A DNA stretch of 64,000 bases from Metaphire vulgaris (taxonomy: Eukaryota; Annelida; Clitellata; Crassiclitellata; Megascolecidae), in assembly GCA_018105865.1 (NCBI GenBank), contig CM030833.1:8864881-8928880 (forward strand), given 5' to 3'. Position 1 is the stretch's first letter. The number at the start of each line of letters is the position of its first letter. Positions 1 to 9,816 of the stretch are shown here, piece after piece. The translations under genes and the position numbers were made by a program. The notes below the pieces were generated by a model, which made no database searches, was not told where the DNA came from, and worked only from the letters and a program-made list of their open reading frames with translations.

Positions 1-96
1 CATTCCCAACATCGGGTTGCCCTTTTTGCTGCCTCCATGCATCTTTGAGACGGATTCATACTTCTGCAAATGATCACCCCAAGTTCCTTTCTTCCT
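1..96 (-). CDS. Possible internal exon of an unrecognised conserved protein (partial)
   Basis: The minus strand reads 32 open codons, beginning RKKGTWGDHLQKYESVSKMH and ending GGSKKGNPMLGM, up to the window edge. Just upstream of the first codon is a plausible splice acceptor (ACCACCACAG, immediately right of position 96). The lysine/glycine-rich soluble composition and lack of stops suggest a real exon, unlike the decayed repeats around it. I do not recognise the protein and give it no function. It continues off the left edge. A short chance open frame remains possible. Confidence 0.3.
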
Positions 97-1342
97 CTGT
101 GGTGGTTAAAACCTATGCCCCAATAGCATATTCAGTACCATGATTAGATTTTCCAACATGCATTACAGAACATTTGTCTACTATATATTAAAAAGCATCT
201 GCAAGTCTAAAAAGACCATTGAAACACTTTTCTTAGACCATCCTGTAAAATTTTAGCAGCATCATCAGAGCTGTGAATCACAAATTTTTGCTTGAATTGA
301 ATCTCAAATCGAATCAGTTGTTAAGGTTCAAATTGAATTGAATGAGTGAATGACGCTTGCAAACATTTTTGTAACATACAGTAGTTGAATTCAATACCAG
401 CAGATATTTCAATAATTTGGTGCAACAAGTACAATTGGTGAATGTAAATAATTCATCTAATGTACATAAGTAGTTTTATTGACATTTTTGTTACATTACA
501 CCAACATGATTGATTCCAATTTGTATGCAAATGGAGGAACTGAAACTAATTTTATTTTATTTTTATGCCAACGTATAAATTAGGGAGTGGGAAAGACTTA
601 TCGACAACCCTTATGATTGGATGTATTGTGGAAAATATCCGCCACCATCAACAATCAATCAATAAACTTCTGGGCAATAAACTTCCATGGTGCCAACACT
701 ATAATAATTCAATGGTCTGCATTTAAAAAAATTTTTTTGGTGACCTAAGTATTTTTGCTGATGTTACCCAAATCAAAGATGATTCCAGATATGAAGTCCA
801 AAAAAATGCAACACATAAATTTTTTTTGCAAATAAGGAATGCTTTCATGTCAAAATTCTGTTTCATTGATCTGATAACCTAAAGTGAATTCAAATGGGGT
901 GTGCTTACTTTTCGGGGTTCAGTCAGATATCTTCATCATCTACAGCTCCTACTTGCCTGACTTCAGCAAAGACACAACTCAATAGCATTTTTGACTATAT
1001 GTTACAAAGTGATGTCAGGATGTGTTTGGGTTGTATGGTAATTGTATGTGTTGAGGTATGGAAGGGTGCATGGATGTGTGCATTGTTGTAATTTTAGCAC
1101 GTGAATTTATGATAGCGTACAGAGGAGGAGAGTACGAGAGAGTGTACAGCAGAAGATGAGGCAGTCAAGTGGAAGTCACGAGAGAAGAAGACTTGTGGTA
1201 GAGGGAATGTGTGGGGGTGAAAGAGATAAAGTCATAGAAAATATTTAGAAATGTGGTCTTTTCGAAGTAGTTTTCAATGACGAAGTCAGAGAAAATTTAT
1301 TGAAACGTAAAGCGAAATTGTATAGAAATATATTAGTTTAGA
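97..1342. other. Non-coding AT-rich stretch, nothing identified
   Basis: No convincing coding similarity, repeat family or RNA gene was seen on either strand. The short open frame at 894-1091 has low-complexity composition and no recognisable domain. If the exon at 1-96 is real, this could be its upstream intron. Confidence 0.4.
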
Positions 1343-1896
1343 CTAGAACGATGCTCGCTTCGCTCGCGCTCGCTTCGCTCGCAGTGCAGGATAATACTAA
1401 TCCAATACCTATACCTAATACCCAATCATTGAATTCATGCTGAACAACATTTCAATGATCGCCACCTAGCCAAGCTCTGCGCCACGTAATAATTAGGCCT
1501 ATGTACGTTAAAATCACGCAACTGTGGCCATTTGTGACGCTGTACACGTATTTTTTGTGTACGTTAAATGTACGTTAAGATCCTCAAGCTACGAACAATT
1601 GTTACCAATAGCAACGTCGTCGCACGCCCAGCCCTCTGACGCTGCAATGACTCGACTAAACCGGTTCTACGAACAATTGTTACCAATAGCAACGTCGTCT
1701 TCGAACATCGTCCACCAACGCATCGCGACGTAAGGACTAAGCGGCCTAAACTGTCTACCAATAGTCAACGCTCGCCCACCAACGCATCGCGACGTAAGGA
1801 CTAAACGGTTTAAACCGTCTACCAATAGTCAACCAATCAGAACGCTTGAAGGTAACAGACAGAGAGACATACAGATAAGAATCTTAATATTATAGA
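1343..1896 (-). mobile_element. Non-autonomous Helitron, copy 1
   Basis: On the minus strand the element starts with TC (TCTATAATATTAAG) and ends with CTAG. It lies between a 5' A and a 3' T, the Helitron target rule. There are no terminal inverted repeats or target duplications. Near the 3' end is the motif GCGAGCGAAGCGAGC, duplicated in this copy. The interior holds two imperfect direct repeats: a block with CGAACAATTGTTACCAATAG, and one with CACCAACGCATCGCGACG. It is 554 bp, encodes no Rep/helicase, and matches a second copy at 53519-54054 end to end in opposite orientation. Confidence 0.85.
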
Positions 1897-2330
1897 TAAT
1901 GTGCATAAATCATCAGTGAATAAACATTGAAATAAAGCAGTGGACTTTGAAAGAGGTAAGGTATAAGTTATTCTCTTCATGATAGACTGTTCAGTTGAAG
2001 TTTTCTGGTTGTTGAATGATTCATTCAGGTTACTTTTGTCAACAAATATGCCCTGGAACTCATGGAGTGATGACTGGATCAAGTATAGTGGCCGTGGAGA
2101 CAGTGCCACCTAGCTACAGCCAAAGGCAACAAGGCTAATGAGGCTGTGAGTGGAGTTCTTAATCATAATTACCATACCTAGATGCAATTCACTTCATTAG
2201 CACCGCCTGGTCTGTCTAGAAAGCTTCTTCTAGAAATAGAAGTGCTATATAGGTTAGACTCTATTTAGCTATTTATAGAGACTTGTCTAGTTCATGTTCA
2301 TTTGTGCTCTGGTGAATCATCATTAACGAG
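1897..2330. other. Unassigned sequence between Helitron and decayed repeat gene
   Basis: No convincing coding signal was seen. The right part may be the decayed 3' end of the repeat gene that continues to 3140, but I could not align it. Confidence 0.3.
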
Positions 2331-3140
2331 ATTCTATATATCATGTTTGCTCCCAGTCTTTGAAAAGCAATCAACAAATTTTGAACTAAAAGGTCATAAT
2401 TCTTGGCTCTGAAGTTGCCAAGAAAGTCAGTAATCAGGTCAGAAAAAGCAGATCAAGCATTTTCTCTATGGTTTTCATGGTATTAAGGAACTCGTTGTCT
2501 CTGGTTAGAAGCCAAATTTACGGGCCATCAAATATGCCAGCTTTCAACTTCTCATTTGAAAGAACAGGAAATTTTGCACAGATGTACTTAAAGCATTCAC
2601 CATCTCGATCCAGAGTCCTAATAAACTGTTTCATGAGTCCCAATTTTATGTGCAAGGGTTGGAGTAACACTTTATGAGGATTAACAAGTGGTTCATTCTT
2701 TATATTCTTTTCACTGACCTTGAATTTCTCTCTAACTGGCCATTCTTTCCTTGTATAATGTTCTGCCTCAGATCAACTATCCAAAAAGCACAGGAAGCAA
2801 GGAAATTTGGTGTATCCACTTTGTTGTCCTAAAAGCAAGGATATAACCTTCAAGTCGCCACATAGAGTCCAGCATTGATCGTTATATTTGATTTTTTTGG
2901 AGAATGGTTCTCATGGATTCATAAGTTTCTTTCAGATTGACTGAGTGAGAAATATGATTGGAAGCTAATTTATTTCCATTGTGAAGTAACACACACTTTA
3001 GACTTCCCTGTGAACTGTCAATAAAAGTCTTCATTTTCCACTTACATAAGAATCACATCCCATTGATTCAATAAGTCTCTTGATGTTGATGCAGTATACA
3101 AGCTCCTCCTCCATATGGAAATATTTCTGTCACAATACAC
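2331..3140 (-). pseudogene. Uncharacterised multicopy protein family, decayed C-terminal half
   Basis: Reading right to left on the minus strand, frame-hopping gives conserved blocks: SLKCVLLHNGNKLAS, then CGDLKVISLLLGQQSGYTKF, FPCFLCFLDS, LHIKLGLMKQFIRTLDRDGE, SNEKLKAGIFDGP and LITDFLGNFRAKNYDLL. They occur in the right order. I know these blocks from a large uncharacterised family found in many copies in invertebrate and fish genomes. The copy is split by stops and frameshifts. Its N-terminal half lies at 5468-6122, displaced by the hAT insertion between them. The family's biochemical role is unknown to me. A transposon-encoded protein is likely from its copy number. Confidence 0.65.
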
Positions 3141-5467
3141 CAGGAGTGCACAACCATTTTAGGCCGAGGGCCAAATTTAACATTCCCAAAGTACTCGCGG
3201 GCCGGAATCTCGAAAATGCATGTTTTATATAAAATATATTGTATATAACCATAAAATTTATATAAATCAGCAAATCAAGCAAGACTAACTTTAATAAATG
3301 CTATAATGAACTAATGCTTCATAAACCACCAGTTTTTTTACTTACTACTTTCTATAACACAAACAGTAATTCCTCAGTCTGCACAATCTAATTCTAGTGA
3401 GATTGCTCTGACTGAATGTTTTTAACCACTTTATCAATGTCTGGTTCCAATTCAGTTGTAGCAATCTTTAAAATGTTTGTGAGGTTGCTATCAGTCAAGT
3501 TTGACCTCAACTTATTCTTATTGAGGTTCGTAATTGAGAATGTTTGCTCACATAAATACGTATTTCCAAACATTGAAAACAACTGCAATGCAAAGTCCTT
3601 AATCTTTCCAAACTTGTTAGGCAAAGACTTTTGAAAAATGTTAAAATGTTTTCTTCCTTGAAAGCCAATTTCAGTTCAGATGAACACTGAAGGTCAATGA
3701 CCTCCAACTGATACTCAGCAGGAATATCTTGCACTGTACAGCTGAAAGGGTTAGACATGAAATTAAACAAATCTTTCTTCTCTCTGAAGTCTTGAAACCG
3801 AATTTTAAATTCTGCCTGTAATGTTTGGCAATATTCATGATATCTCGAAAAATCACACTGGTACTCACTTTGGAAAAGTAGGCATGTCGGAAAATGAACA
3901 AGATTTCCAGACTCCAGATGTGACTGAAAGAGTTGGAATTTTAATTGAAGCCCTTGCAAATCTTGAAACATATTAAAGATGAAATGATCTTTACCTTGGA
4001 GATGTTGATTCACAGTATTTAAGTGACCTGTGATGTCTGTCAGAAAGGCCAAGTCAGAAAGCCATGTTTTATCATCAAACACAGCTGTTTCTTTACCTTT
4101 GTCATTCAGAAATGTGCAAATTTCAGAACGCAGTTCAACAAATCTTTTCAAAACTTTTCCTCTGCTCAACCATCGGACATCGGTGTGATAAGGAACATCT
4201 TGGTAATCAGCTTGGCTTTCTTCTAGAAAGGATTTAAATTGTCGATGATTAAGGCCCCTAGAACGGATGAAGTTAACAGCATTGAAAACATACTTCATGA
4301 TGTTGTCAAATTTCATGACACAACTACAGTGTTTCCTGGTGAATAATACAGTGATACATATTTACAGCATCACCTCGAAGACCAATACTGTTCAATATGA
4401 TTTCACTTGAGCAGCTAATCCTGTTGCTCTGCCAACCATTGAGGGAGCTCCATCTGTTGTCATGCTACTCATCTTCGACCACTGTACATTTAATCCCTCA
4501 AGAACTGACTTCATTCCATTGAAAATATCTAGACCCGTTGTACGTCCGTGCAACGACGCTATTCCTGCCAATTCCTGAGTGACTTCAAAATGGTTATTCA
4601 CTGCCCGCACATAAACTAAGAGCTGTGCAGTATCAGTATTATCTGTGCTCTCATCCAAAGCTACTGAAAAATATGTGCACCTAGCCAATCTGCCAATCAA
4701 CTGCTCAGTAACATCTGTTGCAAGGTCCTCAACTCGGCGTTGAATTGTCATTCTTGACAATGGAATTTTACTGAAAAGGCTGGCGTTTTTTGGACAAATT
4801 TCAGTGCAGATGCTTAGGAGGCAATCTCTAACAAAATATCCGTCTGCGAAAGGCCGTGATGACCTTGCAATTAGCTGGGCCACTTTGCAGCTGGCCCGTG
4901 TAAAACACTTCGATTCTTGTGACTTCCTTGTGAAAAAACTCTGTTCGGTTGACAGAGTCTTCTTTAACAGTTCAATTTTCTGTTTCAGCAATTCACCCTG
5001 CAGTTCTTCATAAGCAGCGGCATGTTTCATTTCGTAGTGTCGTCGGCAGTTATACTCTTTCATAACGCTAAGTGATTCACGGCAAATTAAGCACACCGAT
5101 TTGCCATTAAACGTGTCCATAAAATACAGACGTGTCCATTCCTCACTGAAATGTCACTGTTGTGCATCAGTCTTACGTTTTTTAGTCTCAAATTTAGACA
5201 TTCTAGACTTGCTGCAGTGACAATTTAAATGTATAAAGCACGTTATCAAGTAGTTTATTATCGCCCGTCTCTGTGCAACGTTGTTATAGGTCGCACATTT
5301 GTAAGTAGTCCAATATATATGAATAGGTGTCAGCAGATACCTAATTTCTATACCAAAATTACTGTTCTCGGGCCAGTTTTCTGTGTTGTTTGAAATTGTC
5401 ATGCGGGCCGGAAAAAACCCTTCGGCGGGCCGGATTTGCCCCACGAGCCAAGGTTTGTGCACCCCTG
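3141..5467 (-). mobile_element. Complete hAT transposon with 8-bp target duplication
   Basis: The element is 2327 bp. The left end reads CAGGAGTGCACAACC and the right end, reverse-complemented, CAGGGGTGCACAAACC, forming hAT-type terminal inverted repeats. Flanks are CAATACAC (3133-3140) and CAATACAT (5468-5475), an 8-bp duplication with one mismatch, as expected for hAT. It encodes a decayed GTF2IRD2-like transposase on the minus strand. Its insertion splits the uncharacterised repeat gene at 2331-6122, so it is younger than that gene. Confidence 0.9.
3394..5120 (-). pseudogene. hAT transposase, BED-finger GTF2IRD2/EPM2AIP1-like, broken
   Basis: Three open segments make up the protein. 5120-4392 starts at the first Met and carries a BED-type zinc finger (CLICRE...HYEMKH) near residues 10-33. 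It then has the acidic patch VALDESTDNTDTAQ (D of the RNase-H fold) and TTDGAPSMVGRATG. Between 4391 and 4317 another frame supplies the conserved HCIIHQ block. 4316-3507 carries DVRWLSRGKVLKRFVELR. 3624-3394 holds the C-terminal hAT dimerisation region (LFSMFGNTYLCEQTFSITN). At least two frameshifts make it inactive. In the family this enzyme cuts and pastes its own element in the nucleus. The finger would bind the element ends. Confidence 0.85.
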
Positions 5468-6122
5468 CAATACATAAACGTGGTTCCTGGAGTCAATAGG
5501 TTCTTTTCCTTCAGGCTTGAATCCAGTAACTCTGCTGACGACTTAGGTAGATCAAGGTCTCGTACAAGGTCATTCAACTCAGCTTCGTTGAACGATTGGT
5601 GCATTCTCTCATCAACTTCTGGGGACAAGAAATCGTTGTCACTGATGTCTGTTGACTCATTTAACTGACAGAATTCATAGGAAACTTCCAAAGCAGTGTA
5701 AATAGGTACGGGAACTTCGTCACCGTGAGCAACCGGTCTCAGAGCAGAGGGGAGATTTGGGTACTGGATGGAAGATTTTGTCTTTGTGGACATGCCTGCA
5801 ATATTTATCAGATAGAAGTAGCAGTCATCAACATGGTTTTGAGGCTCTCACCACATCATAGGAACTCCAAAGCTAAGACTTTCTCTGACCTTTATTTAGT
5901 CCACTATCTGGGGTTTTCAATACATGTTCTGTGCACTTTATGTGGTGCCAAAGGTTTTTCTTGGTCACCGAAGTTATCTCCTAAATATGCATGATAAGCT
6001 TTATGCACAAATTCAGACACATCTCTCCTTTGTTTAGGTGTTGTAAAGCAACCACAAATGTAGCAGAACTTGTGAGGATCATTCGTGCACCGTCCATGAA
6101 GCGTTTGAGTGCTGGTTGACAA
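5468..6122 (-). pseudogene. Uncharacterised multicopy protein family, decayed N-terminal half
   Basis: The minus strand opens at 6122 with a cysteine-rich block (CYICGCFTTPKQRRDVSEF) resembling a small zinc-binding domain, followed by AYLGDNFGDQEKPLAPHKVH. After several stops, 5793 downward gives YPNLPSALRPVAHGDEVPVP, an acidic stretch, and ELNDLVRDLDLPKSSAELLD, ending LLTPGTTF at the hAT boundary. The chain resumes at 3140 on the far side of the hAT element. Start choice rests on the Met before the cysteine block. Function is unknown. See the C-terminal half for the rest. Confidence 0.65.
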
Positions 6123-6296
6123 ATTCCAGAGAAAACTATTTAAAAGAGTTAAATTTGCTGCGACTTGTAAGCCTCATGAACGACTGAATGCTGCTGTTGG
6201 TTTTAGGCTGCTTATATAGGCCTATGGCCATAAAATGCTGATGTCTGCAGTTTAAAACTGCCTAGTACCGGGTAAGCCATTGTACTATTTAAATAG

Positions 6297-6722
6297 TTCT
6301 GTTCTGTTCTTAGCCATCCTTGAACCGAGGTTGGGCCACACTACGAACCACCATCTTCCACTTCTGTCTATCTTCCATCTCCCGTAATAATTTTTGTAAT
6401 GGCAGTCCAGTCCAGGATGCTACGTTTTCCAGCCAAGACGCTCTCAGTCTTCCGCGTGCTCTTCCTCCTGTTAGTGTCCCCTGTATTAATTATTTTCCCA
6501 TACTTTTTTCTCATACTGTGTCAGAAGTAACTTATTTTCTTTTTCTTTATGTTTTTCAGCAAACTTCTTGTTTCTCCTGCCTGTTCTAGTACCCATTTGT
6601 TGGTTATTTTTGCTTTCCATGAGATTCAAGATTTGGCAAAATCCCTTCATTTCAAAAGCGTCTATTCTACGCTCAACTTCTTTGTTTATTGTCCAACTCT
6701 CAGAACAGTAGGTTGCAACTGG
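6297..6722 (-). mobile_element. RTE-like LINE fragment A, 3' end (left part)
   Basis: The minus strand encodes the C-terminal region of an RTE-like reverse transcriptase, including SESWTINKEVERRIDAFEMK and a basic tail (KKFAEKHKEKENKLLL). It ends in a short microsatellite tail of AGAAC units (GTTCTGTTCTGTTC on the plus strand at 6297), typical of RTE-clade LINEs. The element is cut at 6722 by a hAT insertion and resumes at 9218. A related copy lies at 21450-22063. Confidence 0.8.
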
Positions 6723-7293
6723 CAGTGTTGTAATAAATACTTCACTGAAGTATTGAAATACTTTCATAAATACTTGGCTCTCAGGTAGTATTTAAATACC
6801 CAAATACCAGGGTAAGTATTTAAATACTGGCAAATAAGTTTTAAATACTTTTAAAAATACTTGATAATGTATTTGACACATGATTCGCCACAATCATATT
6901 TTTGTATAACATTTGCCACAATCATATTTTTGTATAAAGAAATGTTAGTTAAAATTATTTCTAAAAATGTCAATGTAGGCCTACTTAATGTTCCACTGAC
7001 TAAACCATCAGTAAAGAAACTGTAAAAATGAATATTTCAATAAATCAAAAGTATTTAAATTTCTTAAATACATCCAAATACTCTATGGTATTTAAATATT
7101 ATTTAAATACTTAATTTTGAATGGGTATTTCAATACTTTCTTAAATACTGGACAAAGTATTTAAATACAGTAAAACCTCGTTATCTCGCCCCCCGTTAAG
7201 CCGCCAAACTCGCCTCTCGCCACGCATAGGTCTGGAACGGATTTCCCGCCATGCATTCTACCTCGAAAAGCCGCCATCCTCGCCTCTCGCCCT

Positions 7294-7449
7294 CACTGCC
7301 CTTCGGATATTGACTATTGCCTGGCTGATCCCACACCTTTCCTATAGCTATTTTAAGAGAGGCTGAGCGCCTAAGAATAAGCAGCTACTGTTGTGCTGCT
7401 TTCCAAGGCGCTATAGAAATCCACGAGATTTTACTTTACTTACTTTACC
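7294..7449 (+). mobile_element. 5'-truncated LINE 3' end with TTTAC tail
   Basis: This stretch matches the 3' end of the near full-length LINE at 55006-55155. Both contain GACTATTGCCTGGCTGAT and AAGAATAAGCAGCTACTGTT and end in a TTTACTTTACT tail. It has no coding sequence and is a severely 5'-truncated copy. Confidence 0.8.
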
Positions 7450-7599
7450 ATCAAGGCATTGGGTTTGGTCCTATGTAATTTGACCTCGTTAATCTCGCCA
7501 TTGCCACGAGCTCAAGTGCAATGTCAATGAATGGCTATTGTTATACTGCACAGGGTACTGTTATGTACAGTATACTTTTGATAACAATATCTATCTTCA

Positions 7600-8254
7600 A
7601 TATGCATCTATTAATGTCAGATTATTTACTAACAAATTTTCTGGACCTAGAATTCGGAATAGCCTCCCTCCTGATCTAAAAATCTAAACCAATTAACTTC
7701 ATTTAAAACTAACTTAAAAATATTTCTTTTAAAATGGAAAACCTAACTTTCTCTTAGCTAAAATTATTTAATATTGATACAACTACATTTTATACAATCA
7801 ATATGATTATATGTACTTTCTGTGGCTACTTTCATCCAATAAACTAAATCATTTCCTACTTGATCCCTAAATAACTCCTAATTTCCATCTTTTAAAGACT
7901 TTTATATGTCATGTAATTATAAACTTTGAGGTTGGCCAATTTTACAGGATACAAATCCCTTAGGCCAACCCTTTTTCTCGACTGATTTCTGTACTTTTTA
8001 TGTCTGCGAATTATAGTATTGACTATACAGTATAAACATATATAATACTTTTTTCTATAAGACCAAGATCTACTTTATATTCTCATTAATTAATATTATT
8101 ACTAGATTATTAAATTTTTGTTATTTGCACAAATTTGATGTTGAAAAATTATTCAACATATTTCTGTTCAAGTATACAGTTATTCATGGTTTATACTATA
8201 GTTAAGCTGTCTACTCTTGAAATGTTGAGAAAATAAATTTGATTGATTGATTGA
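7600..8254 (+). mobile_element. LINE 3' fragment with TTGA tail
   Basis: The left part translates with stops to a decayed reverse transcriptase C-terminus (block RIRNSLPPDL, the NSLP motif of CR1/L2-type LINEs). A long AT-rich 3' untranslated region follows, ending in AAATTTGATTGATTGATTGA. The left boundary is approximate, and a possible short duplication (TTGATAAC-like) is not conclusive. Confidence 0.55.
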
Positions 8255-8439
8255 TAACGAAAACCATGTTTCCACCCATGAAAACTGCCCCCGCTCTCTC
8301 GCCAATGGGAACAATTAAATGGAAAAAATCTGTCCACACCACCTCCCGACATCAGTGTGGCTGGGCAGGGACATCTGTATATTAGAAGTGCCTGGGCTGG
8401 GTGTCGGCATTCCTCAGAAAGTCAATTGCCCGCAACTAA

Positions 8440-8962
8440 GGGGCAAGAGATGGAGAGGAGAGAGGGAGGGAGTGATAGGGAAGGGAGTGAGAGAGACAGC
8501 AACGAAGGTAGGGAGAGAAAGAGAGGTAACATTGTAATATTATATGGGTGTCCTCTGTTAATGGTGCGCACATCAAAGAGAAAGGCAAGAGCAGGAGAGG
8601 GAGATTAAGAGAGACAGAGATGAAGGGGTAGAGAGAGAGAAAGAAACAAAGGAAGAGAGAGGAATTGCTGTTAAACATATAGCATATAGGGTGGAATCCA
8701 TGCCTTCAAGTTCTCAAAGACAGGCGACTATTCAGAAGTACTTTCGTAGGCCTACTTCACAGGCCTACACGCCTTTTGAATAATTATTGTAACAATGCTG
8801 GTCTGAACTGTCCCTTTGCTTATGCCCGCCAAATAGTCATACCGTACTGTAGCCTACATTGTTATGAATGGATATACAGTCTATATATAATTAAATATAT
8901 AATATTGAGAGGAGAGAGAGAGGGAGGGAGTGGGGAGGGGTGAGAGACAGCGACGAAGGTAG

Positions 8963-8967
<5 letters not shown>
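8440..8967. repeat. Two purine-rich blocks inside the pogo-like element
   Basis: Two related purine-rich segments (about 8452-8527 and 8906-8967) share GAGAGAGAGGGAGGGAGTG-like sequence followed by GACAGC(A/G)ACGAAGGTAGGG. They look like a diverged internal duplication. The open frames across them are low-complexity and not credible genes. Confidence 0.6.

Positions 8968-9021
<54 letters not shown>
8966..9021. repeat. TA dinucleotide microsatellite
   Basis: An uninterrupted run of about 28 TA units within the pogo-like element. Confidence 0.95.
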
Positions 9022-9026
<5 letters not shown>

Positions 9027-9217
9027 TACATATACATGCTGTACATACAATACTTTGTAATGGATTACTCAATTGACTTGCCCTCGTTATGTCGCCACCC
9101 CCGCCGCTTGCCAAAATAGAACACCGGACGGATATGGGCGAGATAATGAGGTTTTACTGTAGTATTTAAATACTAAAGTATTTAAATACTAAAGTATTTA
9201 AATACTTTACAACACTG

Positions 9218-9319
9218 GCAACTGGCCAGACTAGTGCTTACCATAATCTTGTCTTTGTATTAATTTGTATATTATGGCTCTTCCACAACTTTATTAGTGT
9301 TGCATTGATTCCTCTTATG
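9218..9319 (-). mobile_element. RTE-like LINE fragment A, continuation
   Basis: This resumes the LINE cut at 6722, after the second copy of GCAACTGG. It aligns with the equivalent part of the related RTE-like copy near 21885-21975 (shared CCATAATCTTGTCTTTGTAT-like sequence). It is interrupted at 9319 by the 5S-derived SINE. Confidence 0.75.
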
Positions 9320-9632
9320 GCCTACTTGGCGCTGTGCAATCGGTTCCCGTCAGAACACTGAAGTTAAGCAACGTTGAGAGCGGTTAGTACTTGGATGGGT
9401 GACCATCCCGGGATTTAGCCGTGGTGCCAGCGGCCAACCAAGCCGTTCATCGCTTAGGCGTTGATAAATTGGTAGCAGCGTCAAGCTGCGAAGGTAAAGT
9501 GCAGGTCTAGAGAAAGTAATGGCAACCTACTCTAGATTAATGGTGCAAGCCACCTGCGTCGCTGCTTGCCTAGTACCGGAGATCAGCGCCAGAAACCCTA
9601 CACTCGTTAGAGTACGGGACTACCTTTACCTT
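9320..9632 (+). mobile_element. 5S rRNA-derived SINE (SINE3-like), copy 1
   Basis: The first 115 bp or so resemble 5S rRNA. They start GCCTACTTGGC, keep an internal A-box-like GAAGTTAAGC, and keep the downstream promoter block GGTTAGTACTTGGATGGG followed by TGACC. Those blocks are the RNA polymerase III internal control region in true 5S genes. The middle is degenerate and the sequence runs on about 200 bp into an unrelated body, ending with a TACCTTTACCTTT tail. This is therefore a SINE with a 5S head rather than a 5S gene. A decayed relative sharing the body motif CATCGCTTAGGCGT lies at 50816-50985. Confidence 0.8.
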
Positions 9633-9717
9633 TATTTAAATACTTTACAACATGGGCATCTGGCCAGACTAGTGCTTTCCATAATCTTGTCTTTGTATTA
9701 ATTTGTATATTATGGCT
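9633..9717 (-). repeat. Duplicate of the hAT tip plus adjoining LINE
   Basis: This segment repeats 9195-9279 almost exactly. It carries the hAT end (ATTTAAATACTTTACAAC) and the adjoining RTE-like LINE sequence (GGCCAGACTAGTGCTT and beyond). The SINE lies between the two copies, so a local duplication or unequal exchange rearranged the site. Confidence 0.8.
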
Positions 9718-9790
9718 TACTCTTATCAGTTTTTCTCTTACTTCCATTTTGCATTTGCATAAAGCAAAAGAACACCAAAGACCAGTATAA
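9718..9790 (-). mobile_element. RTE-like LINE fragment A, last part
   Basis: CTCTTATCAGTTTTTCTC onward continues the minus-strand RTE-like LINE after the duplication, by comparison with the copy near 21975-22040 (shared GGCATTTGCAT-like sequence). The right boundary is approximate. Confidence 0.45.
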
Positions 9791-9816
9791 TTATATATAT
9801 ATATATATATATATAT
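9791..9816. repeat. TA microsatellite
   Basis: A short TA run at the junction between oppositely oriented RTE-like LINE pieces. Confidence 0.9.

Larger units (their letters stand above)
7168..9159. mobile_element. Pogo/Tigger-like element with TA duplication
   Basis: The left end CAGTAAAACCTCGTTATCTC and the right end, reverse-complemented (CAGTAAAACCTCATTATCTC), form a terminal inverted repeat of the pogo/Tigger kind. TA flanks both ends (7166-7167 and 9160-9161). The element sits inside the ATTTAAATAC-rich hAT arm. I saw no transposase. The interior holds LINE 3' ends (7294-7449 and about 7600-8254), purine-rich blocks and a TA microsatellite, so it was probably a non-autonomous copy enlarged by later insertions. 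Confidence 0.85.
6723..9217. mobile_element. Non-autonomous hAT element, itself split by a pogo-like element
   Basis: Ends are CAGTGTTGTAATAAATAC on the left and, reverse-complemented, CAGTGTTGTAAAGTATTTAA on the right. An exact 8-bp duplication GCAACTGG flanks it (6715-6722 and 9218-9225). The subterminal sequence is packed with the palindromic unit ATTTAAATAC, probably multiple transposase-binding sites. Only about 500 bp (6723-7167 and 9160-9217) belong to the hAT element itself. The rest is a nested pogo-like insertion. No transposase is encoded. Confidence 0.9.

Noticed and set aside
5359..5793. One continuous protein across the hAT right edge
   Set aside because: The last part of this open frame (after TFMYC) is hAT terminal sequence. 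The true protein resumes on the far side of the insertion.
7577..8260. TTGATAAC as target duplication of the TTGA-tailed LINE
   Set aside because: The right copy overlaps the TTGA tail itself, so the match is not independent evidence.
9320..9436. A functional 5S rRNA gene
   Set aside because: Only the promoter blocks are conserved. The rest of the 5S fold is disrupted and the sequence runs into a SINE body inside a LINE.
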